A stretch of DNA of 64,000 nucleotides from Chromobacterium haemolyticum DSM 19808 (GCF_000711885.1 NZ_JONK01000007.1:62001-126000); one strand, 5' to 3'. Shown: positions 28,084 to 37,823, numbered from the stretch's first letter. Made by a program: numbers and translations. The notes: generated from the sequence alone by a model not told the origin.

Positions 28084-29031
28084 GTGGGGAAAATCGACCA
28101 GTATCTACAGGCCGCAACGCGGGAAAACACCAAACGCAGTTACCAAGCAGCCATTCGTCACTTTGAAGTCGAATGGGGCGGTTTTCTGCCGGCGACTGCA
28201 GACAGCATGGCCCGATACCTAGCCGACTACGCCGACAAGCTCGCGATCAACACACTAAAACAACGCCTGGCCGCCTTGGCTCAATGGCATATAGACCAAG
28301 GATTCCCTGACCCTACCAAGGCGCCTGTGGTGCGCAAGGTTTTCAAGGGTATTCAAGCGCTTCACCCCGCCCAGGAACAACAAGCCAAACCGCTCCAGAT
28401 CGAGCACCTCGTACAGGTAATCGGCTGGATTGACCAAGCAATCGTCCTAGCACGGCAGCAACAAGAGGCCGGGGCGGAATTACGCCACGCACGCGACAAG
28501 GCCTTGCTGTTGCTCGGTTTTTGGCGCGGGTTCCGTGGTGACGAACTGATCCGTCTGCAGGTTGAATATATCGAAGCGATGCCGGGACAGGGCATGCGCT
28601 GTTTTCTGCCGCAGAGCAAGGGCGATCGACAGATACAAGGGCGCACCTACAAGGTGCCGGCGCTGGTCACACTGTGCCCGGTGACGGCCTATGGCGAATG
28701 GATTCACCTAGCCAAACTGACAAAAGGTCCGGTGTTTCGTGGCATCGACCGTTGGGGCAATGTGAGCCCGGAGGGGTTACACATCAACAGCCTGCTCAAG
28801 CTGATGCGCAGCCTATTCGGACATGCCGGCCTGGAAACCCCGAAAGCCTTCAGCAGCCATTCGCTGCGACGCGGCTTTGCCGGCTGGGCCAACACCAATG
28901 GTTGGGACATCAAGACCCTGATGGAATACGTCGGCTGGAAAGACGTGAAGTCGGCGATGCGGTACATCGATGCCGCGGATCCCTTCGGCCGCCAGCGTAT
29001 CGAGCGAGACTTACCGACCTCGTCTGATTAA
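28084..29031 (+). CDS. Tyrosine recombinase, transposon resolvase type (TnpS-like)
   Basis: A 315-residue integrase-family protein. The core-binding domain is at about 5-100 and the catalytic domain at about 120-310, with the Arg in FWRGFRGDELIRL, Lys in PQSKGD, HSLRRGFAG, the Trp in YVGWKDVKS and the nucleophile in MRYIDAAD. In Tn4651-like transposons such a protein resolves cointegrates at a res site next to its gene. The start is GTG 28084 preceded by AAAGGGG. Its stop overlaps the convergent tnpC end by four bases. Confidence 0.85.
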   Translation: MGKIDQYLQAATRENTKRSYQAAIRHFEVEWGGFLPATADSMARYLADYADKLAINTLKQRLAALAQWHIDQGFPDPTKAPVVRKVFKGIQALHPAQEQQAKPLQIEHLVQVIGWIDQAIVLARQQQEAGAELRHARDKALLLLGFWRGFRGDELIRLQVEYIEAMPGQGMRCFLPQSKGDRQIQGRTYKVPALVTLCPVTAYGEWIHLAKLTKGPVFRGIDRWGNVSPEGLHINSLLKLMRSLFGHAGLETPKAFSSHSLRRGFAGWANTNGWDIKTLMEYVGWKDVKSAMRYIDAADPFGRQRIERDLPTSSD

Positions 29032-29393
29032 TCTTTATGATGGGGGTTCAGGTCAGCCAGCGGCTGGATCTGTTCTGCGGCCTTTAGGAACACCTCGGCT
29101 AGTTCACGGAACTCGTTGGTCAAGCCCACGGCTTCTTCCCACAGATCCATCTCGCCGGATGGCTGCGTTAGTGCCGCGCCGTTGATGACGGTGTGCACCA
29201 TGCCATGTAGTCGTAGCAGGTCATCACGAATGCCACTCACCAGTACCAAGCGTAGACAACAGCGGTCAAGCTGATCGACCAAGGCGAGTAGGCTGGTTGT
29301 ATCGTACGAGGCGCGCAAGGTTTTCAGTTGACTGGCGTCCACATCGCCATACGGCGTTACAGCAAACGTAGGTTTGGGTAGGTCCATGTTCAT
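29028..29393 (-). CDS. tnpC: TnpC-like regulator of a Tn3-family transposon
   Basis: A 121-residue helical protein (LPKPTFAVTPYGDVDASQLK, LVLVSGIRDDLLRLHGMVHT) of the small family found directly downstream of tnpA in Tn4652/Tn5041-type elements, where TnpC lowers transposase levels post-transcriptionally. Its ATG overlaps the tnpA stop by four bases, indicating translational coupling. Identification rests on context and remembered pattern. Confidence 0.7.
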   Translation of the reverse strand: MNMDLPKPTFAVTPYGDVDASQLKTLRASYDTTSLLALVDQLDRCCLRLVLVSGIRDDLLRLHGMVHTVINGAALTQPSGEMDLWEEAVGLTNEFRELAEVFLKAAEQIQPLADLNPHHKD

Positions 29394-32300
29394 TCCCCTT
29401 GCACAGGTGCAGCACGGCGCTGCCGACGAATTTCAGCCACCGGCTGTTGAAAGGTATCGTCTTGAATCCAGGGTTCCGGTGCACGCTTGAGTTTAAGATT
29501 GAAGTCCCCGAACCGCTTCACGTGCCCGGTCAAGTAGGGGCTCAGGAAGGACACGTCCTCAGCAGAGATATTCCAGCCCTCGCGCTCCAAGACGCGAAGA
29601 GTACGCATCATGTCGACCGTGTTCTGAAGAATGAGAGCCGAGGCGATCAGATCGTTGTAGCGTAACCGCTTCTGCTGTTCATCCGGCTCGTTGACGGCGA
29701 TCACATCTCCGCCAAACGACAGCCATTTGGCGAAGCCGTTGTAAGACTCGATCTTGTTAGTGTTGGCCGTGACCTCCTGTCGCAGTTCGCGACTACCAAC
29801 CCACTCTAGCAAGAAGCCTGTCCGTACCACATTGCCCAACTGCTGAGCCGCAAAATATAGTCGGTTTTTCCGGCTGTACGATCCGAGTTTGCGCAGCAAT
29901 GTAGCGGAGGAAATCTTCCCGGAGTAGATCGACAACGCCACCTGCATCAAATCCTGCCAGTGTTTCTCGATCATCGACCAATCGACCGTCTCGTCGAACA
30001 GCCGATTGATGTGCTGGTACTTGATGGACTTGTCCGGCCGGTACAGGAGCAGGTTTTTCCAGTTGCGGATTCGCGGCATCAGCTTGATACCCAGCAGATG
30101 AGTAAATGCGAACACCGTCGCCGACTGTCCCTGCGTATCGGCGTGCACGGTCTCCGCTTCCACGCTCAACCCGGCCTTGAGCAGCCCCTCGATGACGTAA
30201 ATGGCTTCCCACACACCAGGTGGAATGAAGTGCCGGAACACCGCGATGTAGTTGTTGGCGACATGCCGGTAGGCAACGGCACCCATTTTACGGTAGCGAA
30301 AGTGGTAGCCGGCCAGTAGGTTGTCGTCGTAGAAGTCGTATTGCGAACCATCGGCCGCCACCGTTTTGCCATCGCCCCATAGCTTGGGCAGATCCAGCCG
30401 CAGATACACCTCGTTCAGTTCTCGCAGAGCCGTCTCCAGATTCTCCAACGACAGATGGCGCCGGTTGACGAACGAGAGCATGTGGGCCGACACGTTATTG
30501 TTGGCCAAGTGACGGGCCGCCTGCGACGGACCGAGATTGCAGCCCATCGCGAAGATTGTCATCAGATAGCGCTCAGCTGCCTGCTTCAACTTGGCCTCGT
30601 TGCCCGATAGTGGACCGAAATGGCGGGTGAAGTGCATCCAATGCTCGATGTTGGCGAGCACGTCCAGGATGTGCCGGGTCGGCATGCGTTGCGTGAGGGT
30701 GTTTTGCAGAGAGATAGCGGAAGGTGGAATCTCGCGTGGGGAGGCCTTACGCAGCACCGGTTCGCCGTTGGCGGTTAGTGCCACATCTCCGCGACACAGC
30801 GGGAATTTGTCGTCCAGCTTCTGAGCGGTATCTGTCAGCCATTCGCGCAGTCCTGTCACGAAAGCCTCGGCGGAACTTGGCAAGCCAATTTTTTTACAAT
30901 AGGCCGGCAGTAGCGGCTCGCATTCCTCCCATGGCAGCAACTGGGTACGGTAATCAACGAACTCCTCCGACCCGGCCACACAAAGGTCACCGGACCGCAG
31001 CTCGTCCGCCAAGTAGGAAAACACGCAGATTTCGAGAGTGCGGCGGTTCACACCGATCCCCTGGCCCAGCGTTTGGAGCAGCAGCTTGCGCCATCGATCC
31101 GATGCAAAGGATAGATCGACCTCTTCATCGATCCATTCAATTCGGTGCTTATCCTGGTAGGTCTTGATGATGTCGATCGCATCTACCAGCGCGGTGTCTT
31201 GGCTGGTCGGTGCGATATCCAGCAGGTCGATCAACCTGAACAGTACGGCGCGATGGCTTTTGAAGTGCTTCCACACTAGCGGAAGGTAGTTGTTGCCACT
31301 GGTGGCCTGGACTTGGGCGCAACTGAGGCGTAACTGGTTGATGCCACCGGCGGGAACCAGATATTCGCGTATTTTGCTACCGGCAGTGGCATTGTCGGGT
31401 TCTCGTTCAAGGATGGCAAGGACCTGGTCTAGCGTACCGATCAGCCGCTCAGCTTGCCCACGTTGTTTACTCTGGATCTGCTCCAACTCTTCTTTTGCCC
31501 GTTTGTGGATGGCGGCCACCCGCCGGAGGAACATTTCTGTGAGCTGATCACGTGCACGCACCTGCATACGATGGATGAGGGCCAGCATCAGGGTGTAACG
31601 CTTGGAATCTGCGCATTCGCGCAGCTCAGAGACATCAAAAGCTTGGGCCTGGGCGGCAAAATGGCGGATTTTTGTGTCGGGGACCCCGGCAAATACGCCG
31701 TCCATGTTGCCGAGTGACTCAAGCCAGGTCAGATGGTCTACCAACATTTCTAGATGTTTGCGAGTTGATCGTTTAGCCGATTTCTTCAGCTCGTTGTACT
31801 CGCTCTGCCGGTGCTGAAGGGCATCGGTCTGGAGAAGGACCGAGAGCGATTCTCGGCATTCAGTCGTTAGCCGACTAAAAACTGTACTGTAAATCCTACC
31901 TTGAACTTCGGCATGGGCTCGCTCGGCCAGTTCATCCAGCGTTCGAAACGCAGGTAGCTCGAAACGCTGTTCGACAAGCTCGTCTATGACGACGTTGATA
32001 ATATCGACACGCTGATCCAGAAGTTCAGCGGTGACATAGGCGGTCTCCTTCGCGGCCGCTGCAGCCGCTCGGCCATACGCTGGCGTGACTTGCAGATACT
32101 CACGCACTGCCGTCATGTGGCGGTAGAGGGTGTTCTTGATGGCGTAGTCGAGTTGAACCCGATCAGAATAACCAAAGAAAGCCCGGATATGATCGACGAT
32201 TGAAGAGGGGATATCGTCAAGTGGCGGGAAATAGCGTAGCTGCTGGAAGCATTTCAAGAGAACTGCGAGACCAAGCCGCAGAGTAGCTGAAGAAGATTTG

Positions 32301-32410
32301 GTCTTGACCCATTCAAGCTCGTCTTCCTGAAGGGAAAAATACTGCTTCAGTTCCTTGGGGCCATAGGAGCGGGCGAATACAGGGTACGCGGTACGTTCTA
32401 TCGATGCCAT
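29390..32410 (-). CDS. tnpA: Tn3-family transposase TnpA
   Basis: About 1006 residues, the usual size. The N-terminus (YPVFARSYGPKELKQYFSL) is a DUF4158-type DNA-binding region. The DDE residues are visible in GKTVAADGSQYDF (near 683), ETVHADTQGQS (near 760) and TNKIESYNGFAKWL (near 888). The enzyme performs replicative transposition between 38-bp-type terminal repeats. I chose ATG 32410 (MASIERTAYPVF) behind GGAGG instead of the ATG at 32431. The gene is open throughout and looks functional. Confidence 0.93.
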   Translation of the reverse strand: MASIERTAYPVFARSYGPKELKQYFSLQEDELEWVKTKSSSATLRLGLAVLLKCFQQLRYFPPLDDIPSSIVDHIRAFFGYSDRVQLDYAIKNTLYRHMTAVREYLQVTPAYGRAAAAAAKETAYVTAELLDQRVDIINVVIDELVEQRFELPAFRTLDELAERAHAEVQGRIYSTVFSRLTTECRESLSVLLQTDALQHRQSEYNELKKSAKRSTRKHLEMLVDHLTWLESLGNMDGVFAGVPDTKIRHFAAQAQAFDVSELRECADSKRYTLMLALIHRMQVRARDQLTEMFLRRVAAIHKRAKEELEQIQSKQRGQAERLIGTLDQVLAILEREPDNATAGSKIREYLVPAGGINQLRLSCAQVQATSGNNYLPLVWKHFKSHRAVLFRLIDLLDIAPTSQDTALVDAIDIIKTYQDKHRIEWIDEEVDLSFASDRWRKLLLQTLGQGIGVNRRTLEICVFSYLADELRSGDLCVAGSEEFVDYRTQLLPWEECEPLLPAYCKKIGLPSSAEAFVTGLREWLTDTAQKLDDKFPLCRGDVALTANGEPVLRKASPREIPPSAISLQNTLTQRMPTRHILDVLANIEHWMHFTRHFGPLSGNEAKLKQAAERYLMTIFAMGCNLGPSQAARHLANNNVSAHMLSFVNRRHLSLENLETALRELNEVYLRLDLPKLWGDGKTVAADGSQYDFYDDNLLAGYHFRYRKMGAVAYRHVANNYIAVFRHFIPPGVWEAIYVIEGLLKAGLSVEAETVHADTQGQSATVFAFTHLLGIKLMPRIRNWKNLLLYRPDKSIKYQHINRLFDETVDWSMIEKHWQDLMQVALSIYSGKISSATLLRKLGSYSRKNRLYFAAQQLGNVVRTGFLLEWVGSRELRQEVTANTNKIESYNGFAKWLSFGGDVIAVNEPDEQQKRLRYNDLIASALILQNTVDMMRTLRVLEREGWNISAEDVSFLSPYLTGHVKRFGDFNLKLKRAPEPWIQDDTFQQPVAEIRRQRRAAPVQGE

Positions 32411-32504
32411 ACGACCTCCATAGCGATTCACGCATAGAGGCTAGCACAATAGCGCTACGTCATGAATGGGGTGATAGGTTATGCAATATCAACCAGTTGA
32501 GTGT

Positions 32505-32543
32505 GCGGATGTGGAAAATTCGGCTTCATCCCGGCTATACCCC
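32505..32543 (-). repeat. Candidate right terminal repeat of the Tn3-family unit
   Basis: Read inward from 32543 on the minus strand the end begins GGGGTATAGCCGGGATGAAG, the GGGG start typical of Tn3-family ends. Immediately outside, the reading frame of an MHS transporter resumes at ATTGTCGCGCTGAGC. The boundary is inferred from these two facts; no partner repeat was found. Confidence 0.55.
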
Positions 32544-32981
32544 ATTGTCGCGCTGAGCGTGGGGTGCATTGTGGCCGGCCTGGCGGCGGACCGTTTTGGC
32601 GGCGGGCCGGTGTTTACCGTGGGCAGCCTGCTGTTGGGCGTTAGCAGCTGGTGTTTCTATCAGACCATGGGGCAGGACGCGAGCTGGCTGCGCCCGCTGT
32701 ACACGCTGACCGGCTTTGCCGCCGGCATCGTCGGCGCGGTGCCTTATCTGATGGTGCGCGCCTTCCCCGCGCCCATCCGCTTTAGCGGCCTGTCTTTTTC
32801 CTACAATGTGGCCTACGCGGTGGTGGGCGGCTTCACGCCGGTGCTGCTGTCGGTGTGGATGGAGGCGAGTTCGCTGGCGCTGGCCGGCTATCTGATGATT
32901 TTCTGCCTGCTTGGCCTGGCGATGGGCCTGTTTTTGCTGGCCTGGGGCGATAAGCCGGGCTTATCCCATCCGGTGCATTGA
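32544..32981 (+). pseudogene. 3' part of an MHS-type MFS transporter cut by the transposon
   Basis: From 32544 the frame encodes about 145 residues of a transporter C-terminus: IVALSVGCIVAGLAADRFGG, then RPLYTLTGFAAGIVGAVPYL and FPAPIRFSGLSFSYNVAYAVVG, the last being the signature stretch of the metabolite:H+ symporter (ProP-like) family. The first seven or so helices are missing because the Tn3-family unit lies upstream. I do not see the 5' part elsewhere in the window. A terminator follows at 32993. Confidence 0.85.
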
Positions 32982-32992
32982 AGCGCGCATGG

Positions 32993-33028
32993 AAAAACGG
33001 CGGCGTCCTTATCGACGCCGCCGTTTTG
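32993..33028. terminator. Bidirectional rho-independent terminator
   Basis: ACGGCGGCGT (32997-33006) pairs perfectly with ACGCCGCCGT (33015-33024), with A residues before and T residues after. It can end transcription of the transporter remnant from the left and of hrpA from the right. Confidence 0.85.
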
Positions 33029-33057
33029 TCGTGCGAGTTCGGGTTCTGGGGCTCAGA

Positions 33058-33195
33058 GTCTGTTCAAAGTCTCGCAAGCAAGGACGAGACAAGGCGAAAA
33101 CGGCTGAGAAAGCGGAATGCACATACGGTACATGAGCATTTCGAAGCCGCTTTCAACGCCGTATCGCCGAAGCGCAGCAGACCTTGAACAAGTTC
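33058..33195. repeat. Dispersed repeat with terminal inverted repeats, copy 1
   Basis: The segment runs from TCTGTTCAAAGTCT to AGACCTTGAACAAG, which are imperfect inverted repeats of each other. The inside contains AAGGCGAAAACGGCTGAG and ATGAGCATTTCGAAGCCG. Related copies lie at 40265-40397 and 47080-47205. It sits directly at the hrpA stop codon. Small mobile elements without genes (MITE-like) look like this; function is unknown. Confidence 0.65.
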
Positions 33196-36100
33196 TTAGC
33201 GCGGCAGCTCGCTCCACAGCTTCAACAGCCGTTTGGCGGATACCGGGTAGGGCGTTTTCAACTCCTGGGCGAACAGGCTGACGCGCAGTTCTTCGATCTG
33301 CCAGCGGAAATCGAGCAGGGCCTGAGACGCGCCTTCCGCCTCGTTGTCCTCTGCCACCCGAGTTTCCCATTTCTGCCATAGATCGCGTATTTCCGCGCCG
33401 CGCTGGCCGTCGCGCTGCGGGTTGGCCGGCTGCTTGTCCATGCGCAGGCCCATCGCGCGCATATAGCGCGGCAAATGGGGCAGCTGGCTCCACGGCGTGG
33501 CGGCCATGAAACCCTTGTAAACCAGCTTGGCCAATTGCTGCTGCAACTCGTAACCCAGCTTGTGTTTCTGCATCTTGACGCTGAGGGGGCCGTATTCCGC
33601 GGCCACTTGACCCAGGTACTGGGTCACCGCCTGAATGACAGCCGGCAAGCGAGTGCGGGCGCGGGTTTTCTGGTCGTTGAAGGCTTTCTCGTTGCGCGGT
33701 AGCGCGTCGTCGCCAATGAAAGCGCGGTCGCAGATGCAGGCGATGGCGTCGGCCAATAATTCGTCGACATTGGCCACTGCGCGCAGCTGCAGGCCCAGTT
33801 GGGTCATGCCGGGCAGGCCCTTGGACAGCTGCTTCATTTGTTCCTTCAACTGCAGCTGCAGCAGGCGGATCACGCCCTGGCGGTGATGGCGCTCGGCTAC
33901 CAGCTGAGTGTCGAACAGGCGAATCGCCACCTTATCTTGTTCCAGCGTCAAGGCCGGATAGCCGGTCAACTGCTGGCGGCCGCGGGCAAACTGTATGCTT
34001 TCCGGCAGTTCGCCGAAGTCCCAGCTGCTGACCTCGTCGCGCTCGAATTCCGCGCTCGTATCGCGGAAAGTCAGTTGGGCGGCCTGGCCGAACTGCTTTT
34101 GCAGCGCCAGCAGATCGCGTCCCAGTCCAATTTCCTGCTTGCCGTCGTCGATGACGCGGAAGTTGAACAGCAGATGAGCCGGCAGCTCCTGGGCGCGGAA
34201 ATCGTCGATGTCCACCTTGACGCCGCCGGTCTCGCGCAGGATGAAGCGCGCCAGCTGCGGCGCGATAGGCTGTTGTGGGTCCGGGTTGCCGCTAAGGAAA
34301 CGGGTGACGAAGTCCGGCACCGGCACGCAGCAACGGCGGATTTGCTTGGGCAGGCCCTTGATCAGCTGTTGCAGCTTTTCGCGCACCATGCCGGGCACCA
34401 GCCATTCGAAAGCCGCCGGTTGCAAGCGGTTGAGGATGGCCAGAGGCACGTCCAGGGTGACGCCGTCCAGCGGGTGATTGGGTTCGAAGCGGTAACGCAG
34501 CTTGAGGCGGCCGTCTTCCAGCTCCAGCCATTCCGGAAACTGGTTTTCGGTGACATGCTGCGCGGCGTGGCGCATCAGTTCTTCGCGCGTCAGATGCAAG
34601 AGCTTGGCGTCGGTCTTTTCCGCTTCCTTGCGCCAGGCTTCGAAGCTGGCCGCGTCCACCACCTCCGCCGGGATCCGCTCGCTGTAAAAAGCGAACAGCG
34701 CTTCCTCGTCCACTAGCACGTCCTGGCGGCGGGCCTTGTGTTCCAGCTGCTCCACTTCGCGGATCAGTTGCTGATTGCGTTGGAAGAAGGGCGCGTTGCT
34801 GACGTATTCCATGTTCACCAGCGCGCCGCGGATGAACAGCTCGCGCGCTTCTACCGGCGCGATGCGGCCATAGCTCACCGGCCGGCGCGGCACCAGGGTC
34901 AGGCCATAGAGAGTGACGCGCTCGCTGGCCACTACTTCGCCGCGGCTCTTTTCCCAGTGCGGATCGAAATAGTGGTATTTGACAAGGTGCGGCGCCAGCT
35001 TTTCCACCCACTCAGGCTCGATCTTGGCCACGCAGCGGGCGTAAAGGCGGGTGGTTTCCACCAGTTCCGCCGCCACCAGCCATTTAGGCTTGGCTTTTTT
35101 CAGGCCGGAACCGGGAAACACGTGGAAGTTAACGCCGCGAGTGCCTTGGTAGTCGTCGCTTTCCTGGTTTTTCATGCCCAGATTGCCGATCAAGCCGGTT
35201 ACCAGCGCCTTGTGCAGGTTTTCATAAGCGACGGCATCCAGCTGCTGGCGCTTCTTCTGCGTCATTTGCGCATCCGGCTGTTCGGCGTCGGCGTGGGCCT
35301 GCTCGCGTTTGATCAGGCCCAGCTCACTGGCGATGTCAGCCAGCTGCGCGTGCAGTTCCCGCCACTCGCGCAGGCGAAGGTGGGACAGGAAGTGCTCGTG
35401 GCAGGTGTTGATCAATAGACGGTTGGATTTCTTGTGCTTGAGCGCGTCGGAGAAGAAATCCCAAAGGTGCAGGAAGGACAGGAAGTCGGACTTCTCGTCG
35501 TTGAAACGCGCCTGGGCGCGTTCGGCCGCTTCGCGCGCTTCGAACGGACGCTCGCGCGGGTCCTGCACGCTCAAGGCGGCGGCAATGATCAGTACTTCGC
35601 GCACGCAGCCGAAGTCGCGGCCGGCCAGCAGCAGGCGGCCCACCTTGGGGTCCACCGGGATCCGCGCCAGCTCTTTGCCCACGCTAGTCAATTCCCCCCT
35701 GTCGTCCACCGCGCCCAGCTCGGTCAGCACTTGGTAGCCGTCGGCGATCAGACGGCTGCTGGGCGCTTCCAGGAAGGGGAAGGCGTCCACCTTGCCCAGC
35801 CGCAGCGCGGCCATGCGCAGAATGACCGCGGCCAGGTTGGAGCGGACGATTTCAGGATCGGTGAACGCCGGGCGTTGATTGAAGTCGTCTTCGCTGTACA
35901 GGCGTACGCAGATGCCGGCCTCGACACGGCCGCAACGGCCAGCGCGCTGACGTGCCGCCGCCTGGGAAATTTTCTCCACTTGCAGCTGTTCCACCTTGGC
36001 GCGTGGGCTGTAGCGGTTGATACGCGCCTGTCCGGTGTCGATCACGTATTTGATGCCGGGCACCGTTAGCGAGGTCTCGGCCACATTGGTGGCCAGCACG

Positions 36101-37131
36101 ATGCGGCGTCCGCCGGACGGCTTGAATATCTTCTGCTGGTCCTCGTTGGACAGCCGCGCGAACAAGGGCAGGATCTCGTAGCCGCGAATGCCGGCCTTGC
36201 GCAGCTTTTCCGCGGTTTCGCGGATCTCGCGCTCGCCAGGCAGGAAGACCAGCATATCGCCCGGGCCCTGGCGCGACAGTTCGTCGACGGCGTCGACGAT
36301 GGCGCCTTCCATTTCCACTTCGCGCTCGTCTTCGTCGCGCTGCGCCAGCGGGCGGTAACGCACTTCCACCGGATAGGTGCGGCCGGAGACTTCAATCACG
36401 GGCGCGCCGTCGAAATGGCGGGAGAAGCGGTCGGCGTCGATGGTGGCCGAGGTGACGATCACCTTCAGGTCCGGCCGGCGCGGCAGCAGCTGTTTCAGAT
36501 AGCCCAGCAGGAAATCGATGTTGAGGCTGCGTTCGTGGGCCTCGTCGATGATGATGGTGTCGTAGGCTTCCAGGTAGCGGTCGGTCTGGGTTTCCGCCAG
36601 CATGATGCCGTCGGTCATCAGCTTGATCACGGACTTTTCCGAGAGCTTGTCGGTGAAGCGCACCTTGAAGCCGACGTGTTCGCCCAGCGTGGATTTCAGC
36701 TCTTGAGCGATGCGGCTGGCGACTGAGCGCGCGGCCAGACGACGCGGCTGGGTGTGGCCGATCAGTCCGTGCACGCCGCGGCCCAGCTCCAGGCAGATTT
36801 TGGGCAGTTGGGTGGTTTTCCCGGAGCCGGTTTCGCCGCAGATGATCACCACCTGGTGGCGCTCGATCGCGGTTTTGATGTCGGCCAGTTTCTGGTTGAC
36901 CGGCAAGGCGTCGTCGAAGTCGGGCTTGGGCAGGTGGGCGCGGCGCGCGGCCACCTTGGCGGCGGAGCGTTCGATCTGAGCCTGAATGTCGGCCAGTTGC
37001 TTGTCCGCAGGCTGGTTTTTCTTCAGTCGCTCGGCGGCGTCGCTCAGTTTGCGGCGCAAAACGTGGCGATCGCGGATCAGGCAGGAGGGCAGGTCGGCCT
37101 TGAGTTGGGCCAGCAGCTGGGCAGCAGTCAT
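33196..37131 (-). CDS. hrpA: ATP-dependent RNA helicase HrpA
   Basis: A 1311-residue DEAH-box helicase. Walker A is GETGSGKTTQLPKICLELG (about 96), the DEAH box is IIIDEAHERSLN (about 195), the SAT motif is VIVTSATIDADRFS, and motif VI is QRAGRCGR. The long C-terminal region, including the DUF3418 part with QLARFILRETGGVKVDIDDF, is that of HrpA rather than the shorter HrpB. It acts on RNA and in rescue of stalled translation. Length matches the family and the gene is intact. Large antisense open frames over it are by-products of its GC-rich codon usage. Confidence 0.96.
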   Translation of the reverse strand: MTAAQLLAQLKADLPSCLIRDRHVLRRKLSDAAERLKKNQPADKQLADIQAQIERSAAKVAARRAHLPKPDFDDALPVNQKLADIKTAIERHQVVIICGETGSGKTTQLPKICLELGRGVHGLIGHTQPRRLAARSVASRIAQELKSTLGEHVGFKVRFTDKLSEKSVIKLMTDGIMLAETQTDRYLEAYDTIIIDEAHERSLNIDFLLGYLKQLLPRRPDLKVIVTSATIDADRFSRHFDGAPVIEVSGRTYPVEVRYRPLAQRDEDEREVEMEGAIVDAVDELSRQGPGDMLVFLPGEREIRETAEKLRKAGIRGYEILPLFARLSNEDQQKIFKPSGGRRIVLATNVAETSLTVPGIKYVIDTGQARINRYSPRAKVEQLQVEKISQAAARQRAGRCGRVEAGICVRLYSEDDFNQRPAFTDPEIVRSNLAAVILRMAALRLGKVDAFPFLEAPSSRLIADGYQVLTELGAVDDRGELTSVGKELARIPVDPKVGRLLLAGRDFGCVREVLIIAAALSVQDPRERPFEAREAAERAQARFNDEKSDFLSFLHLWDFFSDALKHKKSNRLLINTCHEHFLSHLRLREWRELHAQLADIASELGLIKREQAHADAEQPDAQMTQKKRQQLDAVAYENLHKALVTGLIGNLGMKNQESDDYQGTRGVNFHVFPGSGLKKAKPKWLVAAELVETTRLYARCVAKIEPEWVEKLAPHLVKYHYFDPHWEKSRGEVVASERVTLYGLTLVPRRPVSYGRIAPVEARELFIRGALVNMEYVSNAPFFQRNQQLIREVEQLEHKARRQDVLVDEEALFAFYSERIPAEVVDAASFEAWRKEAEKTDAKLLHLTREELMRHAAQHVTENQFPEWLELEDGRLKLRYRFEPNHPLDGVTLDVPLAILNRLQPAAFEWLVPGMVREKLQQLIKGLPKQIRRCCVPVPDFVTRFLSGNPDPQQPIAPQLARFILRETGGVKVDIDDFRAQELPAHLLFNFRVIDDGKQEIGLGRDLLALQKQFGQAAQLTFRDTSAEFERDEVSSWDFGELPESIQFARGRQQLTGYPALTLEQDKVAIRLFDTQLVAERHHRQGVIRLLQLQLKEQMKQLSKGLPGMTQLGLQLRAVANVDELLADAIACICDRAFIGDDALPRNEKAFNDQKTRARTRLPAVIQAVTQYLGQVAAEYGPLSVKMQKHKLGYELQQQLAKLVYKGFMAATPWSQLPHLPRYMRAMGLRMDKQPANPQRDGQRGAEIRDLWQKWETRVAEDNEAEGASQALLDFRWQIEELRVSLFAQELKTPYPVSAKRLLKLWSELPR

Positions 37132-37216
37132 CGGGAAAAGAACACTGGATTACAGGAAAGCGGCGATTATAACAGCTGCGTGGCGCTGCGGCAGGCCGGG
37201 ATTCCCGGCCTGCCCT

Positions 37217-37582
37217 CTATTTCCGCTGACGATAGCGGCTCAGCTCCGCTTTGAGCCAGGCGGCGCTGGCCACCGGCTGCGCCGCGCCGCAACGCACTTG
37301 GTAGGCCTTGCCGCTGATGCTGCTCTGCGTGGCGGCACGTTCGATGAAGCTTTCCGTGTTGCTCACCCAGTCTTTTTTCAGCAGATACTGGTATTTGTCG
37401 TTCAGATGGTCGCGGGCCTCCTTGGAGCCGTACCAACTGCCATTTCGATTGAACTCGCATCCGGATTTGGCCAGATAGTCCAGCAGGTGATTGATCTCGG
37501 TTTGGGCTGCCGGCGCGGGCGCGGCGAAGGCGGTGCCGGCGCTCAGGACAAAAGCCAGCCAGACTGGCGGTTTCAGGGTCAT
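37217..37582 (-). CDS. Periplasmic DUF5329-like protein
   Basis: About 121 residues with a signal peptide (MTLKPPVWLAFVLSAGTAFA) and a compact domain with two cysteines: INHLLDYLAKSGCEFNRNGSW, YGSKEARDHLNDKYQYLL, SFIERAATQSSISGKAYQVRC. I recall this pattern as DUF5329, a family of unknown function. The frame extends to 37642 but ATG 37582 gives a clean signal peptide. It lies between hrpA and an FMN riboswitch and is read toward hrpA. Confidence 0.75.
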   Translation of the reverse strand: MTLKPPVWLAFVLSAGTAFAAPAPAAQTEINHLLDYLAKSGCEFNRNGSWYGSKEARDHLNDKYQYLLKKDWVSNTESFIERAATQSSISGKAYQVRCGAAQPVASAAWLKAELSRYRQRK

Positions 37583-37667
37583 GCCTTGCTCCATCGCAAT
37601 CAGAATGCGCAGACTATGCGCGATGCGGCCGGGCTTGTCCAACCCTGGCGCCGCCTTTATCCTGTGC

Positions 37668-37823
37668 CCGTCTTCAGGGCGGGGTGAAACTCCCCACCGG
37701 CGGTAAGCCGCGGCGCATGCCGGCGGCGAGCCCGCGAGCGCCGCGCCATCGTTTCCACGATGCGCGGGTCAGCAGATTCGGTGCGAAGCCGAAGCCGACG
37801 GTGAAAGTCCGGATGAGAGAAGA
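37668..37823 (+). promoter_or_regulatory. FMN riboswitch (RFN element)
   Basis: The conserved blocks of the RFN element occur in order: CTTCAGGGCGGGGTGAAACT, CCCCACCGGCGGT, AGCCCGCGAGC, GTCAGCAGATTCGGTG, GAAGCCGAAGCCGACGGTGA and AGTCCGGATGAGAGAAGA. This aptamer binds FMN and normally switches off riboflavin synthesis or uptake genes such as ribB. Here the next gene is a methyltransferase about 100 bases downstream; no rib gene is present nearby. A short hairpin AGCCG-GGAA-CGGCT after the aptamer may be part of the expression platform. Confidence 0.93.

Larger units (their letters stand above)
28013..32543. mobile_element. Tn3-family transposon unit, Tn4651/Tn5041-like, left end not found
   Basis: The unit holds a tyrosine recombinase, TnpC and TnpA in the arrangement of Tn4651/Tn5041-type transposons. 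Its right end is set at 32543, where CCCC closes a candidate terminal repeat and an MHS transporter frame resumes. I could not find a matching GGGGTATAGCC end on the left, and a TnpT partner gene is absent, so the left boundary at 28013 (end of the fluoride scrap) is only the point where similarity to other genes stops. The element is probably truncated on the left. Confidence 0.6.

Noticed and set aside
33799-35418. Long plus-strand open frames (305 and 226 codons) opposite hrpA
   Set aside because: They are antisense to a well conserved helicase gene, have no family motifs, and follow from its GC-rich codon usage.
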